The position numbers were made by a program, and so were the translations under genes. This document shows, one piece after another, positions 43,151 to 51,729 of a stretch of 53,415 nt of DNA (the stretch's first letter is position 1; every line of letters begins with the position of its first letter). The DNA lies in the NCBI GenBank assembly GCA_900316515.1, contig ONDE01000002.1, positions 203,947 to 257,361 on the forward strand. Reading direction: 5' to 3'. The stretch is from an uncultured Bacteroidales bacterium. GTDB lineage: Bacteria; Bacteroidota; Bacteroidia; Bacteroidales; P3. The notes under the pieces are model-generated. The model was not told the DNA's origin, did no database searches, and saw only the letters and a program-made list of their open reading frames with translations.

Positions 43151-45532
43151 TTATAGTTTTCTCAACAGCGGCGATCTCGAAATATCGGTCGGGTTGGTTC
43201 CCGGCACTCCTTCTGGGATGGACGTGCCGAGTTTCTTGAAATGGTCAATCCAGTAGGGAGGCAGGTTGCCCTCCTTGTCGCGCCAGTTCATGGGCTGTGA
43301 CGGGAATAGGGTGTCAAAAGCCACTTGTATGAGCTCGGAGCAGTAGTAGGCATCGTTGTCGGGCAGGAAGGCGTTGTCGTAAGGCTTGCCGACGAGGGTT
43401 GTTGCTCGTGCGATGACCGCTGCGGTGTCGAAAGGCACCGTGAGGCGGTAGACATTATAGCCGAAGTACTTGATATCATTACTGTTTTTGAAGGATTCAA
43501 ACGACCGTTTCCTCACACCCTCCTTTGTAGTGGCTTCGATAATCCATACCTTCCCGGCTCTGTCACGCTCCACAAGAGCTACATGTGTGTAACCACCCGT
43601 GCTGGTACTAATGGCTTTTTCCATGTCCGACCAGTTGTTGCTCAAAAACAGCAGATCGCCGCTTTGTAATGTGTCCTTTACGTGCAAGGTGCCGTTGTCC
43701 AGATAGTTTTTGTGCATCATACTGTCGGGCAACGCCTCACGAAGGGCCTGCCACAACGCAGGTTGGTAGGTAAGGAATTCGGCACCGTGCCAGTGCACCG
43801 TCATCGGTAGCATCCACGGGAAGTGGGTGCTGAAGCCCAAATCGAGTCCGGAAGAGGTGTGACCGTATGCTTCTAGCGTATCGCCCGCTTGGTTGACAAG
43901 GGTGATAAAGTAGCCGTACTTGTTGCTACTAATTGTATTCCGTTCGTAAAAGACCGTATGCATATCTAACGACGTGTCCTCCAGACCAAAGTCCTGCGGC
44001 ACTGGATAACGGCTGTAGCATTCACCGAGGCTGAGTAGTCCTTGCTCCACCATGGCTACCGCAAGCCGACGCTTGGCGGTATCGCTTCCACAGTTCATGG
44101 GAAGAGTGTCTTTCCGTGGACCATTGTCGATGTGAGGGTCATAGCTCTCCCTTACCACGCGGCGCGATGTCTCATCCAGGCTATTGCCACTGCGGCGGTA
44201 GCCTATGATATTCTTAATGACATACCAGCCAACGTTCCTGAAAGTCATTATCTCAAGGCTTTGAATGCTAGAATTAACGAAATTCGCTAAGGGTTGCCGA
44301 TAGGTATAAGGTATTACGTTTCCGGCAGTGTCGACGCTGAAGGTCTTCCCCGCATCTTTCATATCCCATTCGCCCACTCCAGTCATCACAATGACGTGGT
44401 CCTTGAGGTCGGGGGCGGGCGTCATTCCTGCGATGTTGCGCAGACGCGCCACACGGTACCATCCTTTCTTGTCCTGCAAATAAACGCTCTTCCCGTCGTG
44501 TCCCCATCGGAGTGTGCCGCTGGTAAGTATATGTTCCGGCGTCTTGAGAGGCCGCTCGTCAGTGAGGAATGGACTGTTGTCCACTATCCCGTCTGCCCCC
44601 ACGCGCATCACGCCTCCATCGACGCGGCAATAGAGTCGGTCGTTGAGTATCCCTATGATATACAATGCCTTCACACCCATTGGCTTCCATTTGGCGATGT
44701 CTTCCATCAGCACCACCTCCTGGTTGTTGTTTATAGCCCACATCATTCCAGTGGCGGTATCCACCTCGAAGAACAGTAGCGTCAACGGCATGCGCTTCCA
44801 TTGCAATGTGTTGTCGGTAGTGGCATAATAGTTTTTCCCATCTTGATTCACAATCAGATAGTTCTTCCAAGGACGGATAAGGTTCACACCTTTGTTGTTG
44901 GGCGTGGGCCAGCGGTGGAAGGTGCGCCAGTTGTCGCTGGTGGAGTAGAGGCTCTCGTCGTGGCAGACAATCCAGCCGCTGTCGGCGCTGAGCATGTATA
45001 TTATGTCGATACCCGTCTTGTGATCGAACGCCGTATCGCGCAGTGCTTTGAAAGAACGTCCGTAGTCTGCACTGAATGCCAGGTAGCCATCCTGAGAACC
45101 TGTCCACATACGGCCCTCCTTGCCTTGCCAAACGGGGTGAAACCATTCGGATCCTCGATTGCTAACGTATTTGATTTTCTTCCATGAGCGACCTCCTGTT
45201 GCAGAGCGCTTAAAATATTCGCCCCACATATTTCCTACGATAACCGCCGTGTTACGGTCGAAGGCCACGATATTCTCAAACTCCTCGTTATCAAAACTGC
45301 TACCTAGATGGCCATCTTGCAGGGTACGCCAAGGTGAATGGATGTTGTCGGCATGAAATATCTCACCGCAACTGCTCACCATCCAAAGTGAGCCGTCGGG
45401 CGCCACGGAGGTGTGGGTGACATACGGGTTGATGCACTCTATAGGGAGTTCTGCAAGACGGTCGCGCTGTTGCGCCTGGAGAGCGCCGTACACAACGAGA
45501 AGGGTTATTATCAGAAGTGCAGTCCTCTTCAT
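43151..45532 (-). CDS. Secreted beta-propeller protein fused to YiiX-type papain-like domain
   Basis: The protein has 793 aa from the ATG at 45532 (MKRTALLIITLLVVYGALQAQ signal peptide); the open frame runs further up but the promoter at 45559 excludes it. Residues about 22-380 contain repeated W/F-rich blades (SVAPDGSLWMVSS, DRNTAVIVGNMWGEYF, GRSFKALRDTAFDH) like sialidase or Ycf48 propellers. Residues about 600-793 form a permuted NlpC/P60 (YiiX-like) domain: SGDLLFL, THVALVER, KPYDNAF and YYCSELIQVAFD give the catalytic His and Cys. It probably acts on acyl or peptide bonds in the envelope. I have not seen this pairing described. Confidence 0.8.
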   Translation of the reverse strand: MKRTALLIITLLVVYGALQAQQRDRLAELPIECINPYVTHTSVAPDGSLWMVSSCGEIFHADNIHSPWRTLQDGHLGSSFDNEEFENIVAFDRNTAVIVGNMWGEYFKRSATGGRSWKKIKYVSNRGSEWFHPVWQGKEGRMWTGSQDGYLAFSADYGRSFKALRDTAFDHKTGIDIIYMLSADSGWIVCHDESLYSTSDNWRTFHRWPTPNNKGVNLIRPWKNYLIVNQDGKNYYATTDNTLQWKRMPLTLLFFEVDTATGMMWAINNNQEVVLMEDIAKWKPMGVKALYIIGILNDRLYCRVDGGVMRVGADGIVDNSPFLTDERPLKTPEHILTSGTLRWGHDGKSVYLQDKKGWYRVARLRNIAGMTPAPDLKDHVIVMTGVGEWDMKDAGKTFSVDTAGNVIPYTYRQPLANFVNSSIQSLEIMTFRNVGWYVIKNIIGYRRSGNSLDETSRRVVRESYDPHIDNGPRKDTLPMNCGSDTAKRRLAVAMVEQGLLSLGECYSRYPVPQDFGLEDTSLDMHTVFYERNTISSNKYGYFITLVNQAGDTLEAYGHTSSGLDLGFSTHFPWMLPMTVHWHGAEFLTYQPALWQALREALPDSMMHKNYLDNGTLHVKDTLQSGDLLFLSNNWSDMEKAISTSTGGYTHVALVERDRAGKVWIIEATTKEGVRKRSFESFKNSNDIKYFGYNVYRLTVPFDTAAVIARATTLVGKPYDNAFLPDNDAYYCSELIQVAFDTLFPSQPMNWRDKEGNLPPYWIDHFKKLGTSIPEGVPGTNPTDISRSPLLRKL

Positions 45533-45551
45533 TAACAGCTGTTTTAGAATG

Positions 45552-45559
45552 CAAAGATA
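45552..45559 (-). promoter_or_regulatory. -7 element TATCTTTG of the propeller-papain gene
   Basis: The minus strand reads TATCTTTG at 45559-45552, 20 bp before the start codon. It is followed by CATTC. A matching -7 box faces the other way at 45592. Confidence 0.65.
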
Positions 45560-45591
45560 CGAAATAAAACTAATATGTCGCGAAAAAATCG

Positions 45592-45599
45592 TATCTTTG
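45592..45599 (+). promoter_or_regulatory. -7 element TATCTTTG of the ABC exporter operon
   Basis: TATCTTTG at 45592-45599, back to back with the minus-strand box 33 bp away. It lies inside the longest possible frame of the ABC gene, so translation must begin downstream. Confidence 0.65.
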
Positions 45600-45607
45600 C
45601 ATCCGCA

Positions 45608-47431
45608 ATGGAAAAGGACAATGAATCGAAGATGGGCATCGGTGGCCTGCTGCGCAGGCTGTTGCCGTTTGTGTTGCCCTACCGCTGGCTGTTGGTGGCC
45701 ACGCTGGTGCTGACGTTCGCCGGCTCGCTGATGGCGCAGGTCAACGCTGTGGTGCTCGACCGGGCAGTGGATCGCATCAACGCTTTGCTGCATCTTGAAG
45801 GCGGTTTCCAATGGGACGAGGCGGCACGTATTCTGGTGGTCATCAGTGTGGTGCTGCTGGGTAAGGAGGTGTTGGCAGCCCTTATCACCTTCGGACAGCG
45901 TATCTTCGGCGAGAAGATACGCATCAACGTGAGCCGCGACCTGTCGCTCCGCATCGTCGACCGCATACTGCAATTCCGCATGGCTTTCTTCAGCACCGAC
46001 GGCAACGAGCCCGGCAAGTTGCAGACCCGCATCGACCGCGGCATCATGAGCCTCAGCAATACGGTCAAGAATTTCTTCATCGACATCCTACCCCTCTTCA
46101 CCAGCGCCGTGCTGGCCTTGGTGCTGATGTATGCCGCCAACGTCTATGTGGGCCTCGTGGCTACAGCTATCATACCTATATATTTCTGGATAACCGCCGT
46201 GCAGGGACGCCGCATGAAGGGCTGGCGCCACCGCGTGTTCGGCACTCACCAGCAACTGAGTCACGGCATCCTGAACATCATCGAAAGCATGGGTGTCATC
46301 AAGTCGTTCAACCGCGAGCGCGTGGAGGCCGACAAACAGGCTGCCCTGCAGGAGCAGAGCACCGACCAGCAGATGCAGACGCGCCGCATATCATTCCTCT
46401 ACGAAGGCCTCAAGACCTTCGTGGAGCAGATTGGCACCGTGCTTATCATCATCCTGACGGCCTATCTCGTGCTTATCGACTATCCAGGCATGTCGATAGG
46501 TAAGATTATGTACCATGTACTGCTTTTCAGCAACGTCAGTGCACCTATCCGTCAGTTGCATCGCATCTATGACGACCTCAACGACGCGCTGGTATACGCC
46601 GAAGGTTTCTTCGGGATTCTGGATGCCGAAGAAGAGGTGGAAAAGAGTGGACAGTGGACAGTGGAAAACGGAAAGAGAGTTCAAGGGCGGTTCGAACTTA
46701 AGAACGTAGAGTTCACCTATCCCAGCGGCACCCACGCCATCCGCGACCTGACGATGACCATAGAGCCGGGGAAGACCACTGCCCTAGTTGGATTGAGCGG
46801 TGCTGGCAAGAGCACCATAGTTAACCTGCTCGACAAGTTCTACTCGCCCGACAGCGGCAGCATCACCCTCGACGGCGTGCCCCTCGAGGACTGGGACACC
46901 GAGGTGTTGCGCGAGCAGATTGGTCTCGTGTTGCAGAAGAACCATATCTTCAGCGGCACCATCGAGGAGAACATACGCTACGGTCGTCCCGACGCCACTC
47001 GCGAGGAGGTGCTCGAGGCCGCCTGCAAGGCATATATCTACGATCAGGTGGTGGCACTGCCCGACGGTTTTAACAGCAACGCCCTCCAGCTCAGCGGCGG
47101 CCAGCAGCAGCGCATTGCCATAGCACGTATGTTCCTCAAGGACCCGCCCATCATCTTCCTCGACGAGCCTACCGCCAGTCTCGACGCCATTGCCACCGAG
47201 CAAATCAAGAACTCCATCGATGCCATCAAGCAGGGCCGCACGGTCATTGTCATCAGCCACAACATAGGCCAGATTATCGACAGCGACCGCCTCTATGTGC
47301 TCGACACGGGTCACTGCGTCCAGCGCGGCACCCCGACCGATGTGTACCGACAAGGAGGCCTCTATAAGGAGATATTCGATGCTTCGGCACGCAGCATGAA
47401 TGTGGACAAGATTGCAGATACATTGACTTGA
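45608..47431 (+). CDS. ABC exporter, fused permease-ATPase (MsbA/lipid-exporter type)
   Basis: The protein has 607 aa from the ATG at 45608; an ATG at 45632 is an alternative with a longer leader, and upstream ATG 45575 lies before the promoter. Six membrane helices (about residues 20-300) are followed by an ATPase with Walker A GLSGAGKST, Q-loop VLQKN, signature LSGGQQQRI and Walker B IIFLDEPTASLD, then H-loop SHN. This is a homodimeric exporter; substrate lipids, glycolipids or peptides cannot be told apart. The next gene starts one base after its stop, an unusual neighbour. Confidence 0.9.
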   Translation: MEKDNESKMGIGGLLRRLLPFVLPYRWLLVATLVLTFAGSLMAQVNAVVLDRAVDRINALLHLEGGFQWDEAARILVVISVVLLGKEVLAALITFGQRIFGEKIRINVSRDLSLRIVDRILQFRMAFFSTDGNEPGKLQTRIDRGIMSLSNTVKNFFIDILPLFTSAVLALVLMYAANVYVGLVATAIIPIYFWITAVQGRRMKGWRHRVFGTHQQLSHGILNIIESMGVIKSFNRERVEADKQAALQEQSTDQQMQTRRISFLYEGLKTFVEQIGTVLIIILTAYLVLIDYPGMSIGKIMYHVLLFSNVSAPIRQLHRIYDDLNDALVYAEGFFGILDAEEEVEKSGQWTVENGKRVQGRFELKNVEFTYPSGTHAIRDLTMTIEPGKTTALVGLSGAGKSTIVNLLDKFYSPDSGSITLDGVPLEDWDTEVLREQIGLVLQKNHIFSGTIEENIRYGRPDATREEVLEAACKAYIYDQVVALPDGFNSNALQLSGGQQQRIAIARMFLKDPPIIFLDEPTASLDAIATEQIKNSIDAIKQGRTVIVISHNIGQIIDSDRLYVLDTGHCVQRGTPTDVYRQGGLYKEIFDASARSMNVDKIADTLT

Positions 47432-48934
47432 ATGCAGCAGCAGCGTACATATATCGCCATCGACCTCAAGTCGTTCTACGCCTCGGTAGAGTGCGTGGCA
47501 CGCGGACTCGATCCATTGACTACCAACCTCGTGGTGGCCGATGTGAGCCGTACAGAGAAGACTATCTGTCTGGCTGTGTCGCCATCGTTGAAACAGTATG
47601 GCATCGGCGGCCGTGCGCGCTTGTTCGAAGTGGTGGAACGGCTGCGCGATGTGAACTTCGACCGTCTCTGTCATTCGCCCGAGGGTTTCTTCCGCGGCAA
47701 GTCGGTGTCGGATACCGACCTCAAGGCCCACCCCGACTGGGAGGTGGACTATATCGCCGCGCCGCCGCGCATGGCGCACTATATCGAGATGAGCGCCAAG
47801 ATATACGACATATATCTTAAGTATATAGCCCCCGAGGATATACATATCTACTCGGTCGACGAGGTGTTTATGGATGTCACCAACTACCTGCGTAGTTACC
47901 GAAAGACACCACATGAACTGGCCATGACTATGATTCGCGATGTGCTGAAACAGACAGGTATTACCGCCACAGCGGGTATAGGTACCAATATGTATCTCTG
48001 TAAGGTGGCTATGGACATCATGGCCAAGAAGATGCCTGCCGACAAGGACGGGGTTCGCATTGCCGAACTTGATGAGATGTCGTACCGCCGCCAATTGTGG
48101 GACCACCGACCCTTGACCTCGTTCTGGCGTGTCGGTCGTGGCATTGCCCACAAGCTCGAAGCCCACGGTATCGACACCATGGGCAAACTGGCGCGTTGCT
48201 CTATGGAGAACGAGGAATTGCTCTACAATCTTTTTGGCGTCAATGCTGAACTGCTAATCGACCACGCTTGGGGTTGGGAGCCGTGCACCATAGACATGGT
48301 CAAGGCCTACCGTCCTGAAAGCAACTCGTTCAGCAGTGGTCAGGTTCTCGGCGAAGCCTACGAAAGTACTAAGGCAAGGATTGTAGCTTTAGAGATGGCC
48401 GATAACATGTCCCTGAAGTTAGTGTCCAAGAATCTTGTTGCGTCACAGGTTGTGCTCAGTGTGGGCTACGATGCAGGGAACATTACCGATCCACGGCGTC
48501 GCGCCAAATACCGTGGCGTGGTGTCGACCGACTATTATGGTCGCCCTGCGCCCAAAGGTGTACATGGCGCAGTAAATCTGGACAATCCAACCTCGTCGTC
48601 GCGCCTCATCAGCGAAGCGGTAGGAAAGTTGTTTGACAACCTTGTAGACCCCAATCTGACGGTCCGTCGCCTGAACATCACGGTGAACAATGTCATACTG
48701 GCATCGGAGGTCCGCCATGAAGCCGTGCAGCTCGACCTATTCACCGACCCCGAGACCGCCAATAGTCAGAATGAGGAACTGCAAGCTGAAATGGACAAGG
48801 AACACCGTCTGCAGCAGGCGCGTGTGGCAATAAAACACCGTTTCGGCAAGAATGCTGTGCTCAAAGGTATGAACTTCGAAGAAGGTGCCACAGCTAAAGA
48901 CCGCAATCGTCAAATAGGAGGACACAAGGCATGA
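47432..48934 (+). CDS. Y-family DNA polymerase (UmuC/UvrX-like)
   Basis: The protein has 500 aa, longer than DinB. YIAIDLKSFYASVECVARGLDP (residues 7-28, the first catalytic Asp and the steric Tyr), YSVDEVFMDVT (about 139-149, the SxDEVF form with the other acidic residues) and a helix-hairpin-helix region (ITATAGIGTNMYLCKVAMDI) are intact. Palm, fingers, thumb and little-finger domains appear complete. It is an error-prone lesion-bypass polymerase of the UmuC-like branch that in Firmicutes travels with YolD proteins. It begins immediately after the ABC exporter stop and overlaps the next gene (ATGA). Confidence 0.93.
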   Translation: MQQQRTYIAIDLKSFYASVECVARGLDPLTTNLVVADVSRTEKTICLAVSPSLKQYGIGGRARLFEVVERLRDVNFDRLCHSPEGFFRGKSVSDTDLKAHPDWEVDYIAAPPRMAHYIEMSAKIYDIYLKYIAPEDIHIYSVDEVFMDVTNYLRSYRKTPHELAMTMIRDVLKQTGITATAGIGTNMYLCKVAMDIMAKKMPADKDGVRIAELDEMSYRRQLWDHRPLTSFWRVGRGIAHKLEAHGIDTMGKLARCSMENEELLYNLFGVNAELLIDHAWGWEPCTIDMVKAYRPESNSFSSGQVLGEAYESTKARIVALEMADNMSLKLVSKNLVASQVVLSVGYDAGNITDPRRRAKYRGVVSTDYYGRPAPKGVHGAVNLDNPTSSSRLISEAVGKLFDNLVDPNLTVRRLNITVNNVILASEVRHEAVQLDLFTDPETANSQNEELQAEMDKEHRLQQARVAIKHRFGKNAVLKGMNFEEGATAKDRNRQIGGHKA

Positions 48935-49137
48935 CAGAAAACAAAGATGAATATGATGATATAATCAATCTCCCGCACCATGTGTCAGCGAGGCATCCTC
49001 AGATGTCTATGCTCGCACGTGCCGCTCAGTTTGCCCCATTCGCCGCGGTCAGCGGTCATGGCGACGCCACCCGCGATGCCGAATTGGCTCATACCGTGGA
49101 GGATGAACTTACATTTGAGGACGAAGAAGAGATATAA
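48931..49137 (+). CDS. YolD-like small acidic protein (partner of Y-family polymerase)
   Basis: The protein has 68 aa. The core YDDIINLPHHVSARHPQM with RAAQFAPFAAVSGHGDATRD matches the short proteins that sit next to UvrX/UmuC-like polymerases in Firmicutes and some Bacteroidetes and are often labelled YolD-like. The C-terminus is strongly acidic (EDELTFEDEEEI). It is coupled to the polymerase gene by ATGA. Its function in lesion bypass is not established. Confidence 0.75.
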   Translation: MTENKDEYDDIINLPHHVSARHPQMSMLARAAQFAPFAAVSGHGDATRDAELAHTVEDELTFEDEEEI

Positions 49138-49169
49138 AAAAGGAGAGCCGGATTCGGCTCTCCTTTTTT
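49136..49169. terminator. Bidirectional rho-independent terminator
   Basis: The stem GGAGAGCCG (49142-49150), loop GATT and CGGCTCTCC (49155-49163) have A-run and T-run flanks pairing further, ending TTTTTT. It sits between the convergent YolD-like and ferredoxin genes. Confidence 0.95.
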
Positions 49170-49186
49170 GTTGATCTGTGGGTGAC

Positions 49187-49354
49187 TTAACCCTCCTGGA
49201 TAGCGCCAGTGGGGCAAGCGCCAGCGCAGGTACCGCAGCTAACGCAAGCGTTCTCGTCAATCTTGTAGATGTCGCCTTCGCTGATAGCTCCGACGGGGCA
49301 CTCATCGATGCAGGTGCCGCAAGCAACACAGATGTCAGTGATTTTGTAAGCCAT
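49187..49354 (-). CDS. 2[4Fe-4S] ferredoxin
   Basis: The protein has 55 aa, ATG at 49354 and TAA at 49187. Two full CxxCxxCxxxCP motifs (CVACGTCIDECP, then CVSCGTCAGACP) give an almost symmetric clostridial-type ferredoxin. It is a low-potential electron carrier in the cytoplasm. It is monocistronic, with a consensus promoter and terminator, and codon use suggests high expression. Confidence 0.95.
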   Translation of the reverse strand: MAYKITDICVACGTCIDECPVGAISEGDIYKIDENACVSCGTCAGACPTGAIQEG

Positions 49355-49410
49355 TTTGTTTCTGTTTTTTAGGATTAATATTGCAATATTTTTTGCTTTG
49401 AAAGCGAGTG

Positions 49411-49441
49411 CAAAAGTACTAACTTTTCCCGATATGGCAAA
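49411..49441 (-). promoter_or_regulatory. Consensus promoter of the ferredoxin gene
   Basis: On the minus strand TTTG (49441-49438), exactly 19 bp, then TACTTTTG (49418-49411). The leader is about 50 nt. It is among the best-matching promoters in the window. Confidence 0.82.
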
Positions 49442-49475
49442 ATTATTTCACCATTATTGGTGATGTATGATTGCC

Positions 49476-50297
49476 CTATTGTTGACAATCAGTCCGTTGT
49501 GGCCGGTAATTCTTTCTGCCAATCCAATAGCCTACAGCTAGGATTACGGCTATCATGGTAAACGTCACACAGGTGCTTTTGAAAGTGACAGGGTCAAATC
49601 CTGCGAGTATATTCGACGAACTACCGATGATAGTCAACATGGTCATTGTCCATACAAGGAAGCAGGTGACAGTGCGCCACAGGGTGCTCCATCTGCCGTA
49701 GCCGAACAATTGGCGGTAAGTGATGTAATAGTAGAATGGAATGAGCAGCAGGAAAAACGCGGTTACCGTGCGCGACAAAATAATCATCACCAGCATAAGT
49801 GTGCTCATGAATATCTGTATGAAGGCGCTTTCGGGCAATGTGTGGCGTGTGTGCTTCGGGGCATAGCGGAACAATATCCAGGTGGGCAGAATCATGTTCA
49901 TGGTCACAAAGATCATACCCCATCCGGGATGCGTCACCAGCCAGTCAACAATGAATAAGATTTTGTTCCCGTCGGCAGCAACTTCCAGCCCTGACGCTTT
50001 TAGGCCAAGCAGTTGCTTGAGAACGGCATAAATAACCACCACTATGAAGATCATCTTGACCGGAGGATAGCTTACTTGCCTACGGCCGCTTATGTATTCG
50101 CCGATAAGGTATCCGGGACGCCATATAAGTTGCCATATGGTGTAAGGCATCGAACGCGAGTCCATACCCCAAAGCAACAGTATGCTTTTCCTCAGCCAGC
50201 TCCAGGTGATGCGTCCGTCGCCCTCCGCCTGTCCGCACACGGGACAGAACTTGCCCGTGTAATCATGCCCGCAGCAAGCACAGTGTTGTTCGCTCAT
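49476..50297 (-). CDS. DUF3667-type membrane protein with zinc ribbon (N-terminally truncated by an in-frame stop)
   Basis: The protein has 273 aa from the ATG at 50297. The zinc ribbon HCACCGHDYTGKFCPVCGQ (about residues 5-23) is followed by GRITWSWLRKSILLLWGMDS and PGYLIGEYISGRRQVSYPPV, the hallmark of DUF3667, then four to five membrane helices. Function is unknown. Upstream, in frame, 17 codons (50369-50319) encode NIKELYRKFRAWQKEP, the kind of N-terminal segment normally present in this family, but a TGA at 50318-50316 cuts it off. The gene probably now reinitiates at this ATG. Confidence 0.8.
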   Translation of the reverse strand: MSEQHCACCGHDYTGKFCPVCGQAEGDGRITWSWLRKSILLLWGMDSRSMPYTIWQLIWRPGYLIGEYISGRRQVSYPPVKMIFIVVVIYAVLKQLLGLKASGLEVAADGNKILFIVDWLVTHPGWGMIFVTMNMILPTWILFRYAPKHTRHTLPESAFIQIFMSTLMLVMIILSRTVTAFFLLLIPFYYYITYRQLFGYGRWSTLWRTVTCFLVWTMTMLTIIGSSSNILAGFDPVTFKSTCVTFTMIAVILAVGYWIGRKNYRPQRTDCQQ

Positions 50298-50315
50298 CTT
50301 TTGGTCGGAGAAGCG

Positions 50316-50369
50316 TCACGGCTCTTTTTGCCAGGCGCGGAACTTGCGGTATAGCTCTTTGATGTTCAC
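50316..50369 (-). pseudogene. Severed N-terminal segment of the DUF3667 gene (17 codons + TGA)
   Basis: GTG at 50369 starts 3 bp after the preceding stop (spacing typical of coupled genes here) and reads VNIKELYRKFRAWQKEP then TGA. After the TGA the frame continues as RFSDQK into the ATG at 50297. A single base change would join the two. Whether the stop is a real mutation, a sequencing error or a regulatory break cannot be told from one sequence. Confidence 0.65.
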
Positions 50370-50372
50370 AGC

Positions 50373-51632
50373 TTAGAAAATCAAGGCTAGCAGCACCCAC
50401 AGCCAGTGGGCTGCAATACCTGCGCATAGGCCGCCGATGGTGTGGGCTCCGATGGCTTTGCCAATGAGTTTGCGGTAGCCGAGGCTGTCGAGCATGGCGG
50501 TGTGTGTGCTCAGATAGCCGCTCCAGCACATGCCCATGGCGGTGAACACTGCAATGGCGTTATTGTTGATGATGCCCATGGCATCGAAGGTGGGCACCAG
50601 ACCGATGGCTGCACCTACGGCTCCTAATGCAGTGATGGGAAAGCCCACCAGAGCACCACTCTCGAATCCGAACAGCCAGTAGAAGATGAAATTCACCTTG
50701 TCGGCAAGCCATGTGATTACAGGCACGCCTTCATAGGCTTTGCCTAGATATTCTCCATGTTCACCGGCAGGGCCGAAGGTGAGCATCATGACGATGGTGG
50801 AGATACAAAGCACGCCAGGAATAATGGCCACGCCGATACCCACACCGCTCTTGCCACCGTCGAGCATGGCGTTCAGGAAGCGCTGGAAGGCGTTGCCTTC
50901 GCTCTTGAACGATATGTTCTGCTCAGTGCCCTCTTCTTCGGTCACGGGACTGTCCATCTCGGGATAGCTCTTCAGCGTGAAGCGTTGCATGAGGCGTGTG
51001 CTAATAATGCTGCCGATAACTGCGCCGAGCAGTCCGACCAAGGCTCCGCTACCGTAGCCTTTGCCAGTCATGAAGGCAATAACCACTAAACCCATGCCGA
51101 AGGCTGTGCCGAAGTTGGTAAGACTCACCAACTGGTATTTCTTGAAGTAGCGGGCGAAGTTGTTGTCTTTGGCAAGCGAGATGATGGCGGGGTTGTCGCT
51201 CAGGAATGTCATCACTGCCCCCAATGCCGCCACTCCCGGCAAGTTGTACAATGGTTTCATGAGCGGGCGCAGCAAGTTCTCCATCAGTCGCACCACGCCG
51301 AATTCGGTCAGCAATTTCGAGATGGCCCCCATCAGCACACAGATGGCCATGATGTAGAATACCGTCTCAAGCAGCAGGCTGTATGCTGTCTGCATAAAGG
51401 TGTTCAGCATGTTGGGCAGGGTCATCTTGTAGGCCAGAAAGCCGAAAAATCCGAAGAAAAGCACCAAAAACAGCAGTGCTTCGAGGCTGCGGCTGGTGGT
51501 GAATTTCAGTTTGCGCGGCTTGCCGTTGTGCTTGTTGTGGTCGGTCTCGTGGTGGCGGAACACCTGGAATGGGTCGATCACCGAAAGCATTGTATTCAGC
51601 AGATTGCGGTGATTATTTGTGTTTTCACTCAT
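50373..51632 (-). CDS. GATE-domain (nucleoside-recognition type) membrane protein
   Basis: The protein has 419 aa from the ATG at 51632 (MSENTNNHRNLL); the open frame extends 18 codons further without support. About ten membrane helices carry Gly- and Asn-rich segments (GVAALGAVMTFLSDNPAI, LVSLTNFGTAFGMGLVVIAF, GVGIGVAIIPGVLCISTIVM). The pattern resembles CD0519/YjiH-type GATE proteins. The substrate is unknown. It is likely co-transcribed with the porin upstream and the DUF3667 gene downstream. Confidence 0.8.
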   Translation of the reverse strand: MSENTNNHRNLLNTMLSVIDPFQVFRHHETDHNKHNGKPRKLKFTTSRSLEALLFLVLFFGFFGFLAYKMTLPNMLNTFMQTAYSLLLETVFYIMAICVLMGAISKLLTEFGVVRLMENLLRPLMKPLYNLPGVAALGAVMTFLSDNPAIISLAKDNNFARYFKKYQLVSLTNFGTAFGMGLVVIAFMTGKGYGSGALVGLLGAVIGSIISTRLMQRFTLKSYPEMDSPVTEEEGTEQNISFKSEGNAFQRFLNAMLDGGKSGVGIGVAIIPGVLCISTIVMMLTFGPAGEHGEYLGKAYEGVPVITWLADKVNFIFYWLFGFESGALVGFPITALGAVGAAIGLVPTFDAMGIINNNAIAVFTAMGMCWSGYLSTHTAMLDSLGYRKLIGKAIGAHTIGGLCAGIAAHWLWVLLALIF

Positions 51633-51663
51633 GATGCAATAAGGTATTGTCTTAACTACTTCT

Positions 51664-51677
51664 GCCTGCTTGCAGGC
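51664..51677. promoter_or_regulatory. Small inverted repeat between porin and GATE gene
   Basis: GCCTGC-TT-GCAGGC is a 6-bp stem with a 2-nt loop in the 97-bp gap. There is no T-run on the minus strand, so it is more likely a processing or regulatory hairpin than a full terminator. Confidence 0.35.
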
Positions 51678-51729
51678 TTTGAGCACATTTGAAATTAATT
51701 TAATTGGCGAAAAAACACCATCTACTTAA

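Noticed and set aside
46784..48166. 460-aa minus-strand open frame
   Set aside because: Antisense to the ABC exporter and Y-family polymerase genes, which have full domain motifs. It is His- and Val-rich as expected from a codon-bias shadow.
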